Part shown: positions 7,207 to 15,013 of the stretch, piece by piece | How positions within the stretch are numbered: position 1 is the first letter of the stretch | How the letters are laid out: each line of letters opens with the position of its first letter | Assembly (NCBI RefSeq): GCF_020075545.1 | Contig: NZ_JAIQZK010000004.1 | Coordinates: 124,001 to 188,000 of the forward strand | Length of the DNA: 64,000 nucleotides | Direction of reading: 5' to 3' | Source: Nocardioides sp. TRM66260-LWL | GTDB taxonomy: Bacteria; Actinomycetota; Actinomycetes; Propionibacteriales; Nocardioidaceae | Translations under genes and position numbers: made by a program | The notes under the pieces: model-generated | Database searches by the model: none | The model's input: only the letters and a program-made list of their open reading frames with translations | What the model was told of the DNA's origin: nothing

Positions 7207-8412
7207 ATGCGCTTCCCATCCACGCCACAGATCGAGCAGGAGATCGCACGAGTCCGTTCGCTGACACGCGACCTACTCGCTGGCTACGTAGCTTGGGGCC
7301 CCGAGCTCAAGTATGGCGACACCTACCAGGCGGTCTACGGTGACGTGTTTGACTTCGTGAACTTCCGCATGGAGTCCGTCGAGAGTTGCCTGACCCTGCT
7401 CGACGACAGCAAGGTCTCCGACTCGCTCGCGCTCTGCCGAAGTCTGCTCGAGAACTACATGGTCTTCGCGCTGATCTGCCGCGGGCGCAAGTACGTCATG
7501 GTCCAGGATCTGACCTCTCTCGATACTGAGAAGTTTAAGGAGGAGCTGGCAAAGGCCGAGGCAGCTTGGCAGAAGAGCGCGACAGACGGGACCACCTCGC
7601 TGATCGCGGTTCGCAAGTACCCGGACGCGAACCGGCATATCGAGTACGTCTACGACGACATCCGGTTCGACGACGGTGAGCCCGCACCAGTGTCCATTTA
7701 CTATTTCCATCTCGATGAGTTCAACCCGGAGGCTATGCGGCTTAAGGATGAGGACTATTTCGAGTACTACCCGATGCCACCTGACGTGCGCCGTAGCGAC
7801 GCCAAGTATCGCCGCGAACAACTCGCGCGCTACCGCTACATTCTGTCCTACGACAGCCTCAAGCGATCGCTACATCTGAACGGTCTGCTCGACCGCGCCG
7901 CGCTGCTTCGGTTGGAGGCGCATTACACATTTCTCGGCCAGTACCTCCACCCGACCAAGGGCGCCATGCGCCGCCTGCGCAACGACGACAATTGGTACGA
8001 CGGTCGTCCTCAGATCGGCATGGACCGCTCATACCGGCAGTCGGCCGAGCTTCTGGCCAGCGTGTATGTCTTGCAGCTTGCGATCAGCTTCATCGAAGAG
8101 ATTGTGAACTACTTCGATGCGCAGCCGAAGCGGGACGTGGTGTTCTCGGGGACGACCCACCTTCACGAGCTTCTGGACGATGCAAAGTCATCAACGTCCT
8201 ACTTCTGGTTCTTAACTAACGAGCCGTCTGAATGGGATCGCTACAACTGGTGTGTCCACTTCGCCTCGAAGGAAGACATCGAGTCGTGGGGTGGCTACCT
8301 GAATTCGCCCACTGAAGACATCAAGTTCAACAAAAGCATCTTGGGCAATCTCGAAAGCGCGCTACGACGAGTATCGAACGTCAAAGCCGGCGACTACATC
8401 CCGCCGATCTAG
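7207..8412 (+). CDS. Helical protein of unknown function, partner of the nucleotidyltransferase
   Basis: 401 residues, ATG 7207, 15 bp after the nucleotidyltransferase with GGAGACGAGG in between, so very likely co-transcribed. Predicted mostly alpha-helical. Recognisable stretches are CRSLLENYMVFALICRG (about 78-95) and LEAHYTFLGQYLHPTKGAMRR (about 238-258), which resemble DUF5677-like proteins. No transmembrane segment, signal peptide or known catalytic motif is seen. In classic AbiE the partner is a winged-helix antitoxin encoded upstream; this protein is neither that fold nor in that position. It may be the antitoxin or a sensor of this two-gene unit; that is inference from linkage only. 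Confidence 0.6.
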   Translation: MRFPSTPQIEQEIARVRSLTRDLLAGYVAWGPELKYGDTYQAVYGDVFDFVNFRMESVESCLTLLDDSKVSDSLALCRSLLENYMVFALICRGRKYVMVQDLTSLDTEKFKEELAKAEAAWQKSATDGTTSLIAVRKYPDANRHIEYVYDDIRFDDGEPAPVSIYYFHLDEFNPEAMRLKDEDYFEYYPMPPDVRRSDAKYRREQLARYRYILSYDSLKRSLHLNGLLDRAALLRLEAHYTFLGQYLHPTKGAMRRLRNDDNWYDGRPQIGMDRSYRQSAELLASVYVLQLAISFIEEIVNYFDAQPKRDVVFSGTTHLHELLDDAKSSTSYFWFLTNEPSEWDRYNWCVHFASKEDIESWGGYLNSPTEDIKFNKSILGNLESALRRVSNVKAGDYIPPI

Positions 8413-8446
8413 GCCTCATACTGCCTCCACTAATCGGAGACCAGTC

Positions 8447-8915
8447 ATGCCAAGAACAACAGATAACGAATATTTGCAGCGCCGTCGAGACGTTCGGCAG
8501 CTCTGGTCCAGATTCTCAGAAACCTTCATGGTCCTCAGCCCCACCGACCAATGGCGCGTCCACGACTATTACCAAACCCAGAGCACCGCGACAGATGACC
8601 AACTGCTCCTCGAGCGAGACAGTCTGAGCAGAGAAGGGCCCTCACTCCCCCAAGCCGCCGGCAAGGCCTACCACCAGCTCAACCGCTGCTTCCAGATCGC
8701 TAGCCACTACGGCCAGGGCGATCCACTGCAATTCTTTCGAGCCATCATGGCGCTGACCAAGTCGGAGCAGGCGATGCTCAAGCAGGAGACCGGCATCTCG
8801 ATCCACTCACTTCGTCAGACCAGCACCGGACATCGAGCAGCTGACCCGGGCATTCATCTCTATCGCCGAGGCCCAACGGGAGGCCACCGACCAAGACCTC
8901 GACCAAGCGGCCTAG
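8447..8915 (+). pseudogene. Gene X (unknown function), single-base frameshift near 3' end
   Basis: ATG 8447 with GGAGA upstream. The first ~125 codons are open (MPRTTDNEYLQRRRDVRQLW onward, a helical protein without known domain). Compared with the 4.7-5.1 kb copy there is one extra base near 8820 (46 versus 45 nt between ACCGG and CCGGACATC). Correcting it gives a product of about 155 residues ending PDIEQLTRAFISIAEAQREA...DQAA, whose stop TAG (8913-8915) shares CTAG with the stop of the convergent HTH gene, as in copy 1. Uncorrected, the frame runs to 9040 across the HTH gene, which is unlikely to be real. It may be a true mutation or an assembly error. Confidence 0.6.
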
Positions 8916-9340
8916 CTTCGCTCGTCTGCTGGCCGCCACCCGGGCGCCCGCAGCTCGATGCCGAGCTTCTTCAGCTTGCGCCCAATCGTGCTGGCGTAGA
9001 CACCGAATCGCTCACCGATCTCGGTCGTCGTGAGTCCTGATTCGTACAGCCGCACGATCTCGTCGACGTCACCCTCGGCGAGTCGCTGCCGCGTCCGCAC
9101 CATCGCGCCAGCCTTCGCCAGCACTGCCCGAACCGTCTGGTGATGCAGCCCATGCTCAGCTGCGAGCGCCTTGACCGTCTCGCCAGCTGCGTAGCGAGTG
9201 ACCAGCTGAGTACGTACCTCGTCGGCCTGTTTCTGCAGGTCAGCTCTGGTTTGCACCTGCTTCGTCTCGGCCGCCGAGGCTCCGGGAGTGCTTGTTAACT
9301 GGGGTGGTTCAAAGTTCGAAAGACCTGAGAAGAGGTGCAC
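8912..9340 (-). CDS. Helix-turn-helix protein, copy 2 (resolvase-like HTH)
   Basis: 142 residues from GTG 9340 (VHLFSGLSNFEPPQL), the start shared with copy 1. A frame to 9352 exists but lies outside the repeat homology. It contains TRYAAGETVKALAAEHGLHH and EIVRLYESGLTTTEIGERFG-VYASTIGRKLKKLG, two HTH segments; the second is like the DNA-binding domain of Hin-type recombinases. There is no catalytic serine domain. It is tail-to-tail with gene X. The preceding chromosomal gene ends at 9349, within 9 bp, which marks the island edge. Confidence 0.7.
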   Translation of the reverse strand: MHLFSGLSNFEPPQLTSTPGASAAETKQVQTRADLQKQADEVRTQLVTRYAAGETVKALAAEHGLHHQTVRAVLAKAGAMVRTRQRLAEGDVDEIVRLYESGLTTTEIGERFGVYASTIGRKLKKLGIELRAPGWRPADERS

Positions 9341-9348
9341 CCGCGGCG

Positions 9349-9702
9349 TCACGCGCCCGCGGCGCCGTCCGGATCCTCCCCCGCGGTCGAGGCGTCCGGC
9401 ATCACCACCACCCCGCCGAAGCGGGCCTCGTCGATGCGGAACGGCCGCCCGTCGATCAGCACCCGGTGCCCGTCGGTGACCTCCGCGCAGATCTCGCCGG
9501 TCGACCGCCCGACATCGTCGACGTAGTGCGCGACGAATCCGCCGCCGAACCCGGTGTTGAACCCGGCGACCCGGCGTCCGGTGCCCGGCTCGACCGCGCG
9601 GGACTCGCAGTCACCGCAGACCCTCCCGCGGTATCGCGGGGAGCCGAGGTCCTGCACGGCGCCGCACACCGGACACGGTGAGACGAGGGGCTCCTCGCTC
9701 AC
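9349..9702 (-). CDS. Small zinc-ribbon-containing hypothetical protein
   Basis: 117 residues, GTG 9702. Near the N-terminus it has two Cys pairs, CPVCG (about 10-14) and CGDC (about 34-37), probably a zinc ribbon, then a beta-rich domain (FVAHYVDDVGRSTGEICAEVTDGHRVLIDGRPFRIDEARFGG, cut into strands) with no catalytic motif known to me. High-GC codon use is typical of the chromosome, unlike the HTH gene abutting its 3' end. Its last residues (DPDGAAGA) lie at the island junction and could be altered by the insertion. Two tiny overlapping frames precede it (9795-9736 and 9738-9700). Confidence 0.65.
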   Translation of the reverse strand: MSEEPLVSPCPVCGAVQDLGSPRYRGRVCGDCESRAVEPGTGRRVAGFNTGFGGGFVAHYVDDVGRSTGEICAEVTDGHRVLIDGRPFRIDEARFGGVVVMPDASTAGEDPDGAAGA

Positions 9703-9795
9703 CGAGGCGTCCCTGGGACGTCGACCAGCAGGCTCATCGAGCGCTCCCGGGGCGCGGCCCGATCGGCGTCCGGGTGTTCGGGGCCGTGCGGACCA
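9700..9795 (-). other. Two tiny overlapping leader-like frames upstream of zinc-ribbon gene
   Basis: ATG 9795 follows a near-perfect AGGAGGAG (3 nt spacing) and opens a 20-codon frame (MVRTAPNTRTPIGPRPGSAR) whose stop overlaps a second ATG (ATGA). That 12-codon frame (MSLLVDVPGTPR) ends overlapping the GTG start of the 9702 gene (GTGA). The chained overlaps suggest translational coupling or a leader; they could also be chance in GC-rich sequence. Confidence 0.3.
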
Positions 9796-9882
9796 TGGGC
9801 TCCTCCTGCGTTCGTGGGCGCGGGGAGGTTTGCCCGATGGCCGCCGCGTCGAAACGTCGGAGGCACCGGGCGGCGCGACGGG

Positions 9883-10104
9883 TCAGAGCAGGCCGACGAC
9901 CACCAGGACGGCCGCGACGACGGCGGCCCACACGGCGAGGTTGAGCGCGACCACGACGAGGAGCAGGGCGAGCGTCACGCCGTCCGTCCCGGCGTCGACG
10001 GCGAGCGGGGCGGCGTCGCGGCGCCCGGCCGGGGCGTCGTCGACCACGAGCCGCAGGGGGCTGCTCGGGGACGGAGGGATCGAGGGCAGGGGCTGGGGAG
10101 GCAT
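9883..10104 (-). CDS. Small membrane protein
   Basis: 73 residues, ATG 10104, with AAAGGA 9 nt upstream. A proline-rich N-terminus (MPPQPLPSIPPSPSS) and charged middle are followed by a long C-terminal hydrophobic region (VTLALLLVVVALNLAVWAA, continuing VVAAVLVVVGLL) long enough for one or two membrane helices. No domain recognised. The longer frame to 10323 lacks a ribosome site, so the internal start was chosen. Confidence 0.6.
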   Translation of the reverse strand: MPPQPLPSIPPSPSSPLRLVVDDAPAGRRDAAPLAVDAGTDGVTLALLLVVVALNLAVWAAVVAAVLVVVGLL

Positions 10105-10321
10105 CTGAGGAGTCCTTTCGCCGGGGCGCGCAGTCGACCCGGTCGATTCCACAACGAGCACTACGGTCGACGGTGCCGCGCGTCCGGTATCCGGTCTGGA
10201 CCAGTTCACACCCGTCCACCCGCCTCCGCAGGCGGCGCGGAGCCGGTCTGTGGCGCAGAACACGGGCGCGGACCCCCCGACCGGACGTTTCCTCCCCGGC
10301 TCACGCGGGAGGCTGACCCCC

Positions 10322-10495
10322 ATGGGGTTGGGGAGCCACTTCGGACGGATGCGTCGCGCACGACGCTGCCGACAGCGCTACGGGTACGGCAACTGCCCGC
10401 ACCGGGAGCGGCACAGCCCCGGTCCGGTGCCCCAGGAGTCCACCGACATCTGGTACGCCGCGCTGCGCGACGAGCACCGCGACGACCCCCGCTGA
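10322..10495 (+). CDS. Small basic hypothetical protein
   Basis: 57 residues, ATG 10322, with GGGAGG about 9 nt upstream. Basic N-terminal half (GRMRRARRCRQRYGYGNC) and a more acidic C-terminal half (DIWYAALRDEHRDDPR). No membrane segment or known domain. It sits alone between the small membrane protein and the convergent secreted protease. Included because of the ribosome site and balanced composition; it could be spurious. Confidence 0.45.
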   Translation: MGLGSHFGRMRRARRCRQRYGYGNCPHRERHSPGPVPQESTDIWYAALRDEHRDDPR

Positions 10496-10545
10496 CCGGC
10501 GCTGACCGGCGCCGACCGGACCCTGCCCGGCTCCGCGCGGCCCCG

Positions 10546-13326
10546 TCAGCCGGCTCCCAGGGCGTAGACGCGGGTGGCCGTCCGGCCCTCGCCGTCCCTG
10601 GCCTGCACGGTGACGGGGCCGGTGCCGGGTGCCGACGGGATCCCGGCGAGGACGCCCGCGGACGACAGCGTCAGGCCGCTCGGCAGGGTGCCGTCGACCA
10701 CGCTCCAGCTCACCGCGCCGTACCCGCCGCTGGTGCGCAGGACGGTCGAGAGCGCCCGTCCGACCGTGACGGCGGGCAGGGTCGCGGTGGTGACCGTGAG
10801 GACGGCGCGCGGCGTGATCCGCGCCGTCACGACGACCTGGCGGCCGTCGGCGTCCCGGATCGTCACCGGCACGCTGACCGCGGCGGCGGTCGTGGGGGTG
10901 CCCGAGAGCGTGCCGCCGTCGAAGGACCAGCCCGCGGGCGGCTTGGCGCTCAGCTGGTAGGGCCCGGTGCCGCCGGAGGGGACGACCGTGGCCGAGGCCG
11001 CCGTCCCGACCGTGGCGGCCGGGGCCACGACGGTGGCCGTGAGCGCGGGGACGACCCGCACCGCCCAGGTGGCCGTGGCGGTCGCGCCCGTGGCGTCGCG
11101 GACCGCCGCCGTGACGCTGAGGTCGCCGACGGCGAGCCCACGGGCGGTGAGGCGGCCGCCGGCGTCGATCGTGACGCCGGGGGGCAGGTCGACGCCCGAC
11201 CAGGTGTACGGCCGCGTGCCGCCGATCGCCGCGAGCGGCACCGTGGTGACGGCGCCCGCGACCAGCGAGCCGTTGCTCGGCAGCCCGGTCGTCGCGACCC
11301 GCACCGGGCCGCTGACGGCCAGGGTGAACGTCGCCTCGCGCGGACGGCCGTCGGCGTCGACCACCCGGACGCCGAACGTGGCGACGTCGGCCTGCGTGGG
11401 CGTGCCGGTGATCTCCCCGCTCGCCGAGACCGTGGCCCAGTCCGGCGCCCGCAGCGTCGTGACCGTGTAGGGCGCGACGCCTCCGGTGAGGCGCAGCGTG
11501 CCCCGGTAGGCCACGCCGGTCGCGGCCGTCGCCGGCGTCGGGGCCGCGACGGTGGGCGGGGCCGCGATCCGCAGCGCGAGGTCGCGGGTGGCGGTGAGGC
11601 CGCGGGCGTCGGCGACCTTCACCGACACCGTGAACGACCCGGCCGCCGAGGGGCGGCCGGCGAGCACGCCGGCGGGGCTGAGCGTCAGACCGGCGGGCAG
11701 GCGTCCGGACGCGAGGCTCCAGGTGACGGCGCCGGTCGCCGAGCTGGCGAGCGTCGCGGAGTACGGGACGCCGAGGGTCGCCGCGGCCAGGCTGGTCGTG
11801 CTGACCACCGGGGCGTCGCTGTAGGTGCCGCCGAGCCGGAGCGTGTAGGTGCCGAGGGAGCCGTAGTCGCTGAAGGCGGCCGTCCCGGTGCCCTCGACGG
11901 TGGCGTAGTAGGTGCCGGCGGGCAGCGCGAGCGCGGTCAGGGAGGCGCCCGTTCCGCTGACGACGCTGGGGCCGCCGACGACGAGGTCGGGATCGCTCGT
12001 GGCGATCTGCGCGCCGGTGGAGTCCAGGACGCGCAGGGTCGCGTCGAGGTCCGGGGCGACGGGGCTGGTGTCGACCGAGACGTCCACGCTGGCCGGCGCG
12101 GCCAGGGTGAAGGAGAAGGCGTCGACGTCGGCGCCGGTGGCGATCACGCCGGTGCGACTGGGACCGGCGACGGCGTCGCCGAGCGCGGTGGCGGTGGCGG
12201 GGGTGTCGCCGTGGTCGTCGGCCCGCGTCGTCGCGCCGTGGCCCTGCATGACCGCGAGGGCGTCCTGCTGGTTGTTGGCCCCGGCGTACTCGCCCCGGGC
12301 CCACTGGCTGAGCGGCTGGTAGTAGCCGACGCCCATGATCGGGGCCCATCCGTTGGCGCCGCCGTAGTAGCCCTGGCTGCTCGTGCCCTGGTGGGTCAGG
12401 CCGAGCGTGTGGCCGGCCTCGTGCGAGACGGCCTCGGCGATGTTCTTGGCGCTGTAGCCGAGGCCGCGGGTGAACGCGAAGGCCGGCTGGTAGTAGTCGT
12501 GGTTCGTGTAGTCGTCGAGCACCCCGAGGTAGGCGACGCCGCCGCAGCCGCACCTCGACTGGCCGACCGTGTCGTTGGTGATGACCACGCGGGTGCCGTA
12601 GGCCTGGTCGGCGGCGCTGGTGCGGTTCAGCGCGTCGGCCGCCGGCTGCTCGGTGGTGACGTCGACGTCGAAGGGGGCGTAGTCCTCCGCCACGATCGCC
12701 CACACGTTCTGGAGCACCACCTTCTCCGCGTCGGAGAACGCGGGGGTCGCGTCCATGCTGAACGCCGGGAGGGCGACGGTGGCGGCGCCGCCCCACTGGC
12801 CGGCGTTCCAGGCGGTGTTCGTCAGCGTGAAGCCGTCGGCGTCGAGGTAGATCGTGCGCGGCGCGCCCGGACGCGAGTGCAGCTGGAAGGTCGAGCCCAG
12901 CGGCGCGACGGGATCGGTGGTGGTGGTCGCCGCGCCGGCCGGGACCGCGTCCGCGGGCTGCGGGCCGAGCACCGGGTCGGCGACGCGGTCGAGGTAGAAC
13001 GCCTTGCCGCAGCGGTCGAGCCACAGCTCGTCGGGCACGCCGGCGGACGCCTCGTCGGCGGCCGCGGCCTCGACGCTGGCGGTCAGCTCCGCTGCGTCGC
13101 CCGGGTTCGCCGGCTGGTCGGGGATCGGCGTGCCTGCGGCCTCGAGGGCCGCGGCCGGCGTGGGCTGCGCGAGCACCGGCGCGCAGGGCGCACCGGTCGC
13201 GGCGGAGGCCGGCGGCGCTGGGACGCCGAGCGCGGCGACGCCGGGCAGGAGCAGGACCAGACCGGCGAGGGTGCGGCGCAGCGGCGCGACGCGGCCGGCG
13301 GGGTGCGTGGATGACGTGGGGTGCAT
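10546..13326 (-). CDS. Secreted zinc metallopeptidase with pre-peptidase and Ig-like repeat domains
   Basis: 926 residues, ATG 13326. A Sec signal peptide (basic LRRTLAGLVLLLPGVAAL, cleavage after PPASA, about residue 43) targets it outside. The catalytic domain around residue 300 has SHEAGHTLGLTHQG, the HExxHxxGxxH zinc signature of metzincins, preceded by conserved IYLDADGFTLTNTAWN and followed by PIMGVGYY (Met-turn). Next is a pre-peptidase C-terminal type domain (DVDAFSFTLAAPASVDVSV), then about five or six Ig-like repeats of ~80-90 residues with the recurring ASGRLPAGLTLSPAGVLAGRP pattern (putative-Ig family), likely adhesive. Probably digests extracellular protein or cell-wall-associated targets. 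It is monocistronic. Confidence 0.9.
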   Translation of the reverse strand: MHPTSSTHPAGRVAPLRRTLAGLVLLLPGVAALGVPAPPASAATGAPCAPVLAQPTPAAALEAAGTPIPDQPANPGDAAELTASVEAAAADEASAGVPDELWLDRCGKAFYLDRVADPVLGPQPADAVPAGAATTTTDPVAPLGSTFQLHSRPGAPRTIYLDADGFTLTNTAWNAGQWGGAATVALPAFSMDATPAFSDAEKVVLQNVWAIVAEDYAPFDVDVTTEQPAADALNRTSAADQAYGTRVVITNDTVGQSRCGCGGVAYLGVLDDYTNHDYYQPAFAFTRGLGYSAKNIAEAVSHEAGHTLGLTHQGTSSQGYYGGANGWAPIMGVGYYQPLSQWARGEYAGANNQQDALAVMQGHGATTRADDHGDTPATATALGDAVAGPSRTGVIATGADVDAFSFTLAAPASVDVSVDTSPVAPDLDATLRVLDSTGAQIATSDPDLVVGGPSVVSGTGASLTALALPAGTYYATVEGTGTAAFSDYGSLGTYTLRLGGTYSDAPVVSTTSLAAATLGVPYSATLASSATGAVTWSLASGRLPAGLTLSPAGVLAGRPSAAGSFTVSVKVADARGLTATRDLALRIAAPPTVAAPTPATAATGVAYRGTLRLTGGVAPYTVTTLRAPDWATVSASGEITGTPTQADVATFGVRVVDADGRPREATFTLAVSGPVRVATTGLPSNGSLVAGAVTTVPLAAIGGTRPYTWSGVDLPPGVTIDAGGRLTARGLAVGDLSVTAAVRDATGATATATWAVRVVPALTATVVAPAATVGTAASATVVPSGGTGPYQLSAKPPAGWSFDGGTLSGTPTTAAAVSVPVTIRDADGRQVVVTARITPRAVLTVTTATLPAVTVGRALSTVLRTSGGYGAVSWSVVDGTLPSGLTLSSAGVLAGIPSAPGTGPVTVQARDGEGRTATRVYALGAG

Positions 13327-13555
13327 GGGGGCTGCTTCCTCACCTCGGGCGGCTTCCTGCCGCCGGGCCTGGAGGTGTCGTGGCTCGTCCGTGAACGGGG
13401 GGACCTCCAGGGTGACGCGACGACGGCCCCGGCGTCATCGGGAGCGGCGCGGAAATGGCCGAACGGACAGCCCGGAGTGGTCCTGCCGGGCCCCGGGGGA
13501 TCCCGCACGCCCCTGCCGCTCGGGCCGGCCCGCACGCCGGGGCTAGCCTGCCGGC

Positions 13556-13993
13556 ATGCACCGCTTCGGCTCCGTCCTGCCGGTCGACGCCCGCGGCTGG
13601 CTGCTGCTGCAGGAGCGGGACGGCCACGCGCGCATCGACCCCGACCGCTGGGGCCTCTGCGGGGGCCACCTCGAGCCCGACGAGGAGCCGCTGGACGGCG
13701 CGCTGCGCGAGCTCGCGGAGGAGACCGGCGTCCGGCTGCGCCCCGACGACCTCGTGCCGCTCGCGGAGGAGCCGGTCTTCCACGAGGCCTACGGCACCTG
13801 GGACACCGCGTGGGTGTACGCCGCGGCGGTCGACCTGACCGACGCCGACGTGCACGCCACCGAGGGACGGCGGATCGTGTTCGTCGACCCCGAGCGGGCC
13901 CTCGGTCTGCCGCTGAGCCGCCTCACCGGGCAGGTGCTGCCGCGGTTCGTCGGCAGCGCGCTGCACCGGCGGCTCGGCGTCGAGCGCGGCTGA
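13556..13993 (+). CDS. Nudix hydrolase
   Basis: 145 residues, ATG 13556. The Nudix box is complete: GGHLEPDEEPLDGALRELAE then ETGV (about residues 39-62), fitting Gx5Ex7REUxEExGU with the metal-binding glutamates. It hydrolyses a nucleoside diphosphate linked to another group; the substrate cannot be told from the sequence. N-terminal MHRFGSVLPVDARGWLLLQERD is the usual first strand. It is divergent from the secreted protease (229 bp) and convergent with the sugar-kinase operon. Confidence 0.9.
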   Translation: MHRFGSVLPVDARGWLLLQERDGHARIDPDRWGLCGGHLEPDEEPLDGALRELAEETGVRLRPDDLVPLAEEPVFHEAYGTWDTAWVYAAAVDLTDADVHATEGRRIVFVDPERALGLPLSRLTGQVLPRFVGSALHRRLGVERG

Positions 13994-14041
13994 GCCGGCC
14001 CAGGCTCGGGAAGGGGCTCGGGACCGCGCCCGGGACGCGGC

Positions 14042-15013
14042 TCAGGACGCGGCGCGGGCGAGCGCCGCCGCGCCGACGATGCCGGCCTCGGCGTGCACGG
14101 TGCTGGCGACCAGCCGCGGCAGGTCGCGGTGACTGCGGCCGGGCAGGGCGCGCTCGAGGGCGGCGCGGGCGGCCGGCAGGTAGAGGTCGGCCTCGGCGGC
14201 CAGTCCCCCGCCGACCACGACGGCCGCGGGGTCGATGACGGCGCACAGCGTCGCGACGCCCTCGCCGAGCCAGCGGCCCAGATCGGTGACGAGCTCGCAG
14301 GCCAGGGGGTCGCCGGCCCGGGCGGCGGCGATCACGCAGCGTCCGCTGACCAGCTCGACGGACGCGGGATCGCCCTGCGCCCGGTGGGCCAGCAGGCCGG
14401 CGGCCTCGTCGGGACGCTCGACGACGGCGCGCCGGGCGCGACGCGTCAGGGCGCCGCCGGAGACGTACTGCTCCCAGCAGCCCCGCTGGCCGCAGCCGCA
14501 CGGCTCGCCGTCGGGGACGACGCGCAGGTGGCCGAGCTCGGCGGCCATCCCCTGGCTGCCGCGGAGCAGGCGGCCCTGGGAGACGATCGCGCCGCCGAGG
14601 CCGGTGCCGAGCGTCAGGCAGACCAGCTCGCGCACGCCGCTGACCTCGCCGAAGCAGAACTCCGCCCAGCCGGCGGCGTTCGCGTCGTTCTCGACGACGA
14701 CCGGCAGCCCGGTGAGGGCCGCGAGGCGTCCGCCGAGGTCGTGGTCGCGCCAGGCGATGTTGGGCGCGAACCGGACGGTCGCGGCGTCGCCGGCGACGAA
14801 GCCCGCGGCCGCGACGCCGACGGCGCTGACGGCCTCGGACCCGCCGACCCGGCGGCCCAGGCGGGCCACCAGGTCGGCGATCGAGGCCTCGATGCCGCCG
14901 GGATCGGCGGCGGGGGTGTCGACCCGGTCGTGCACCAGGACGACCCCCGTGGCGTCGACGACGCCGGCGGAGATCTTGGTGCCGCCGACGTCGACGCCGA
15001 TGGTGTGGGTCAT
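14042..15013 (-). CDS. ROK-family sugar kinase (glucokinase-like)
   Basis: 323 residues, ATG 15013. It phosphorylates a hexose, most likely glucose or a related sugar, using ATP. Visible motifs: N-terminal phosphate loop IGVDVGGTKISAG, sugar-site ENDANAAGWAE, LGTGLGGAIV and the ROK zinc site CGCGQRGCWEQYVSG. There is no N-terminal DNA-binding domain, which distinguishes it from the ROK repressor at 18385. Its ATG overlaps the permease stop (ATGA), so it is the last gene of the sugar-uptake operon and probably traps the imported sugar. Confidence 0.9.
   Translation of the reverse strand: MTHTIGVDVGGTKISAGVVDATGVVLVHDRVDTPAADPGGIEASIADLVARLGRRVGGSEAVSAVGVAAAGFVAGDAATVRFAPNIAWRDHDLGGRLAALTGLPVVVENDANAAGWAEFCFGEVSGVRELVCLTLGTGLGGAIVSQGRLLRGSQGMAAELGHLRVVPDGEPCGCGQRGCWEQYVSGGALTRRARRAVVERPDEAAGLLAHRAQGDPASVELVSGRCVIAAARAGDPLACELVTDLGRWLGEGVATLCAVIDPAAVVVGGGLAAEADLYLPAARAALERALPGRSHRDLPRLVASTVHAEAGIVGAAALARAAS

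Larger units (their letters stand above)
8436..9340. repeat. Direct repeat copy 2 (gene X + HTH gene)
   Basis: Second copy of the ~0.9 kb unit seen at 4650-5565, in the same orientation. The right end coincides with the change to high-GC chromosomal sequence: homology stops at GGTGCACC (9334-9341) and the next gene has normal chromosomal composition. The island boundary therefore lies at or very near the end of this repeat. Confidence 0.8.

Noticed and set aside
5128-9340. HTH genes as complete serine recombinases or IS transposases
   Set aside because: Neither copy encodes a catalytic domain and no terminal inverted repeats were seen at the unit ends.
9814-13314. A 1,166-codon open frame on the plus strand opposite the secreted protease
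   Set aside because: It is antisense to a gene with a signal peptide, zinc motif and clear domains. Its product is Arg/Gly/Asp-rich without any domain, as expected from high GC in the third codon position.
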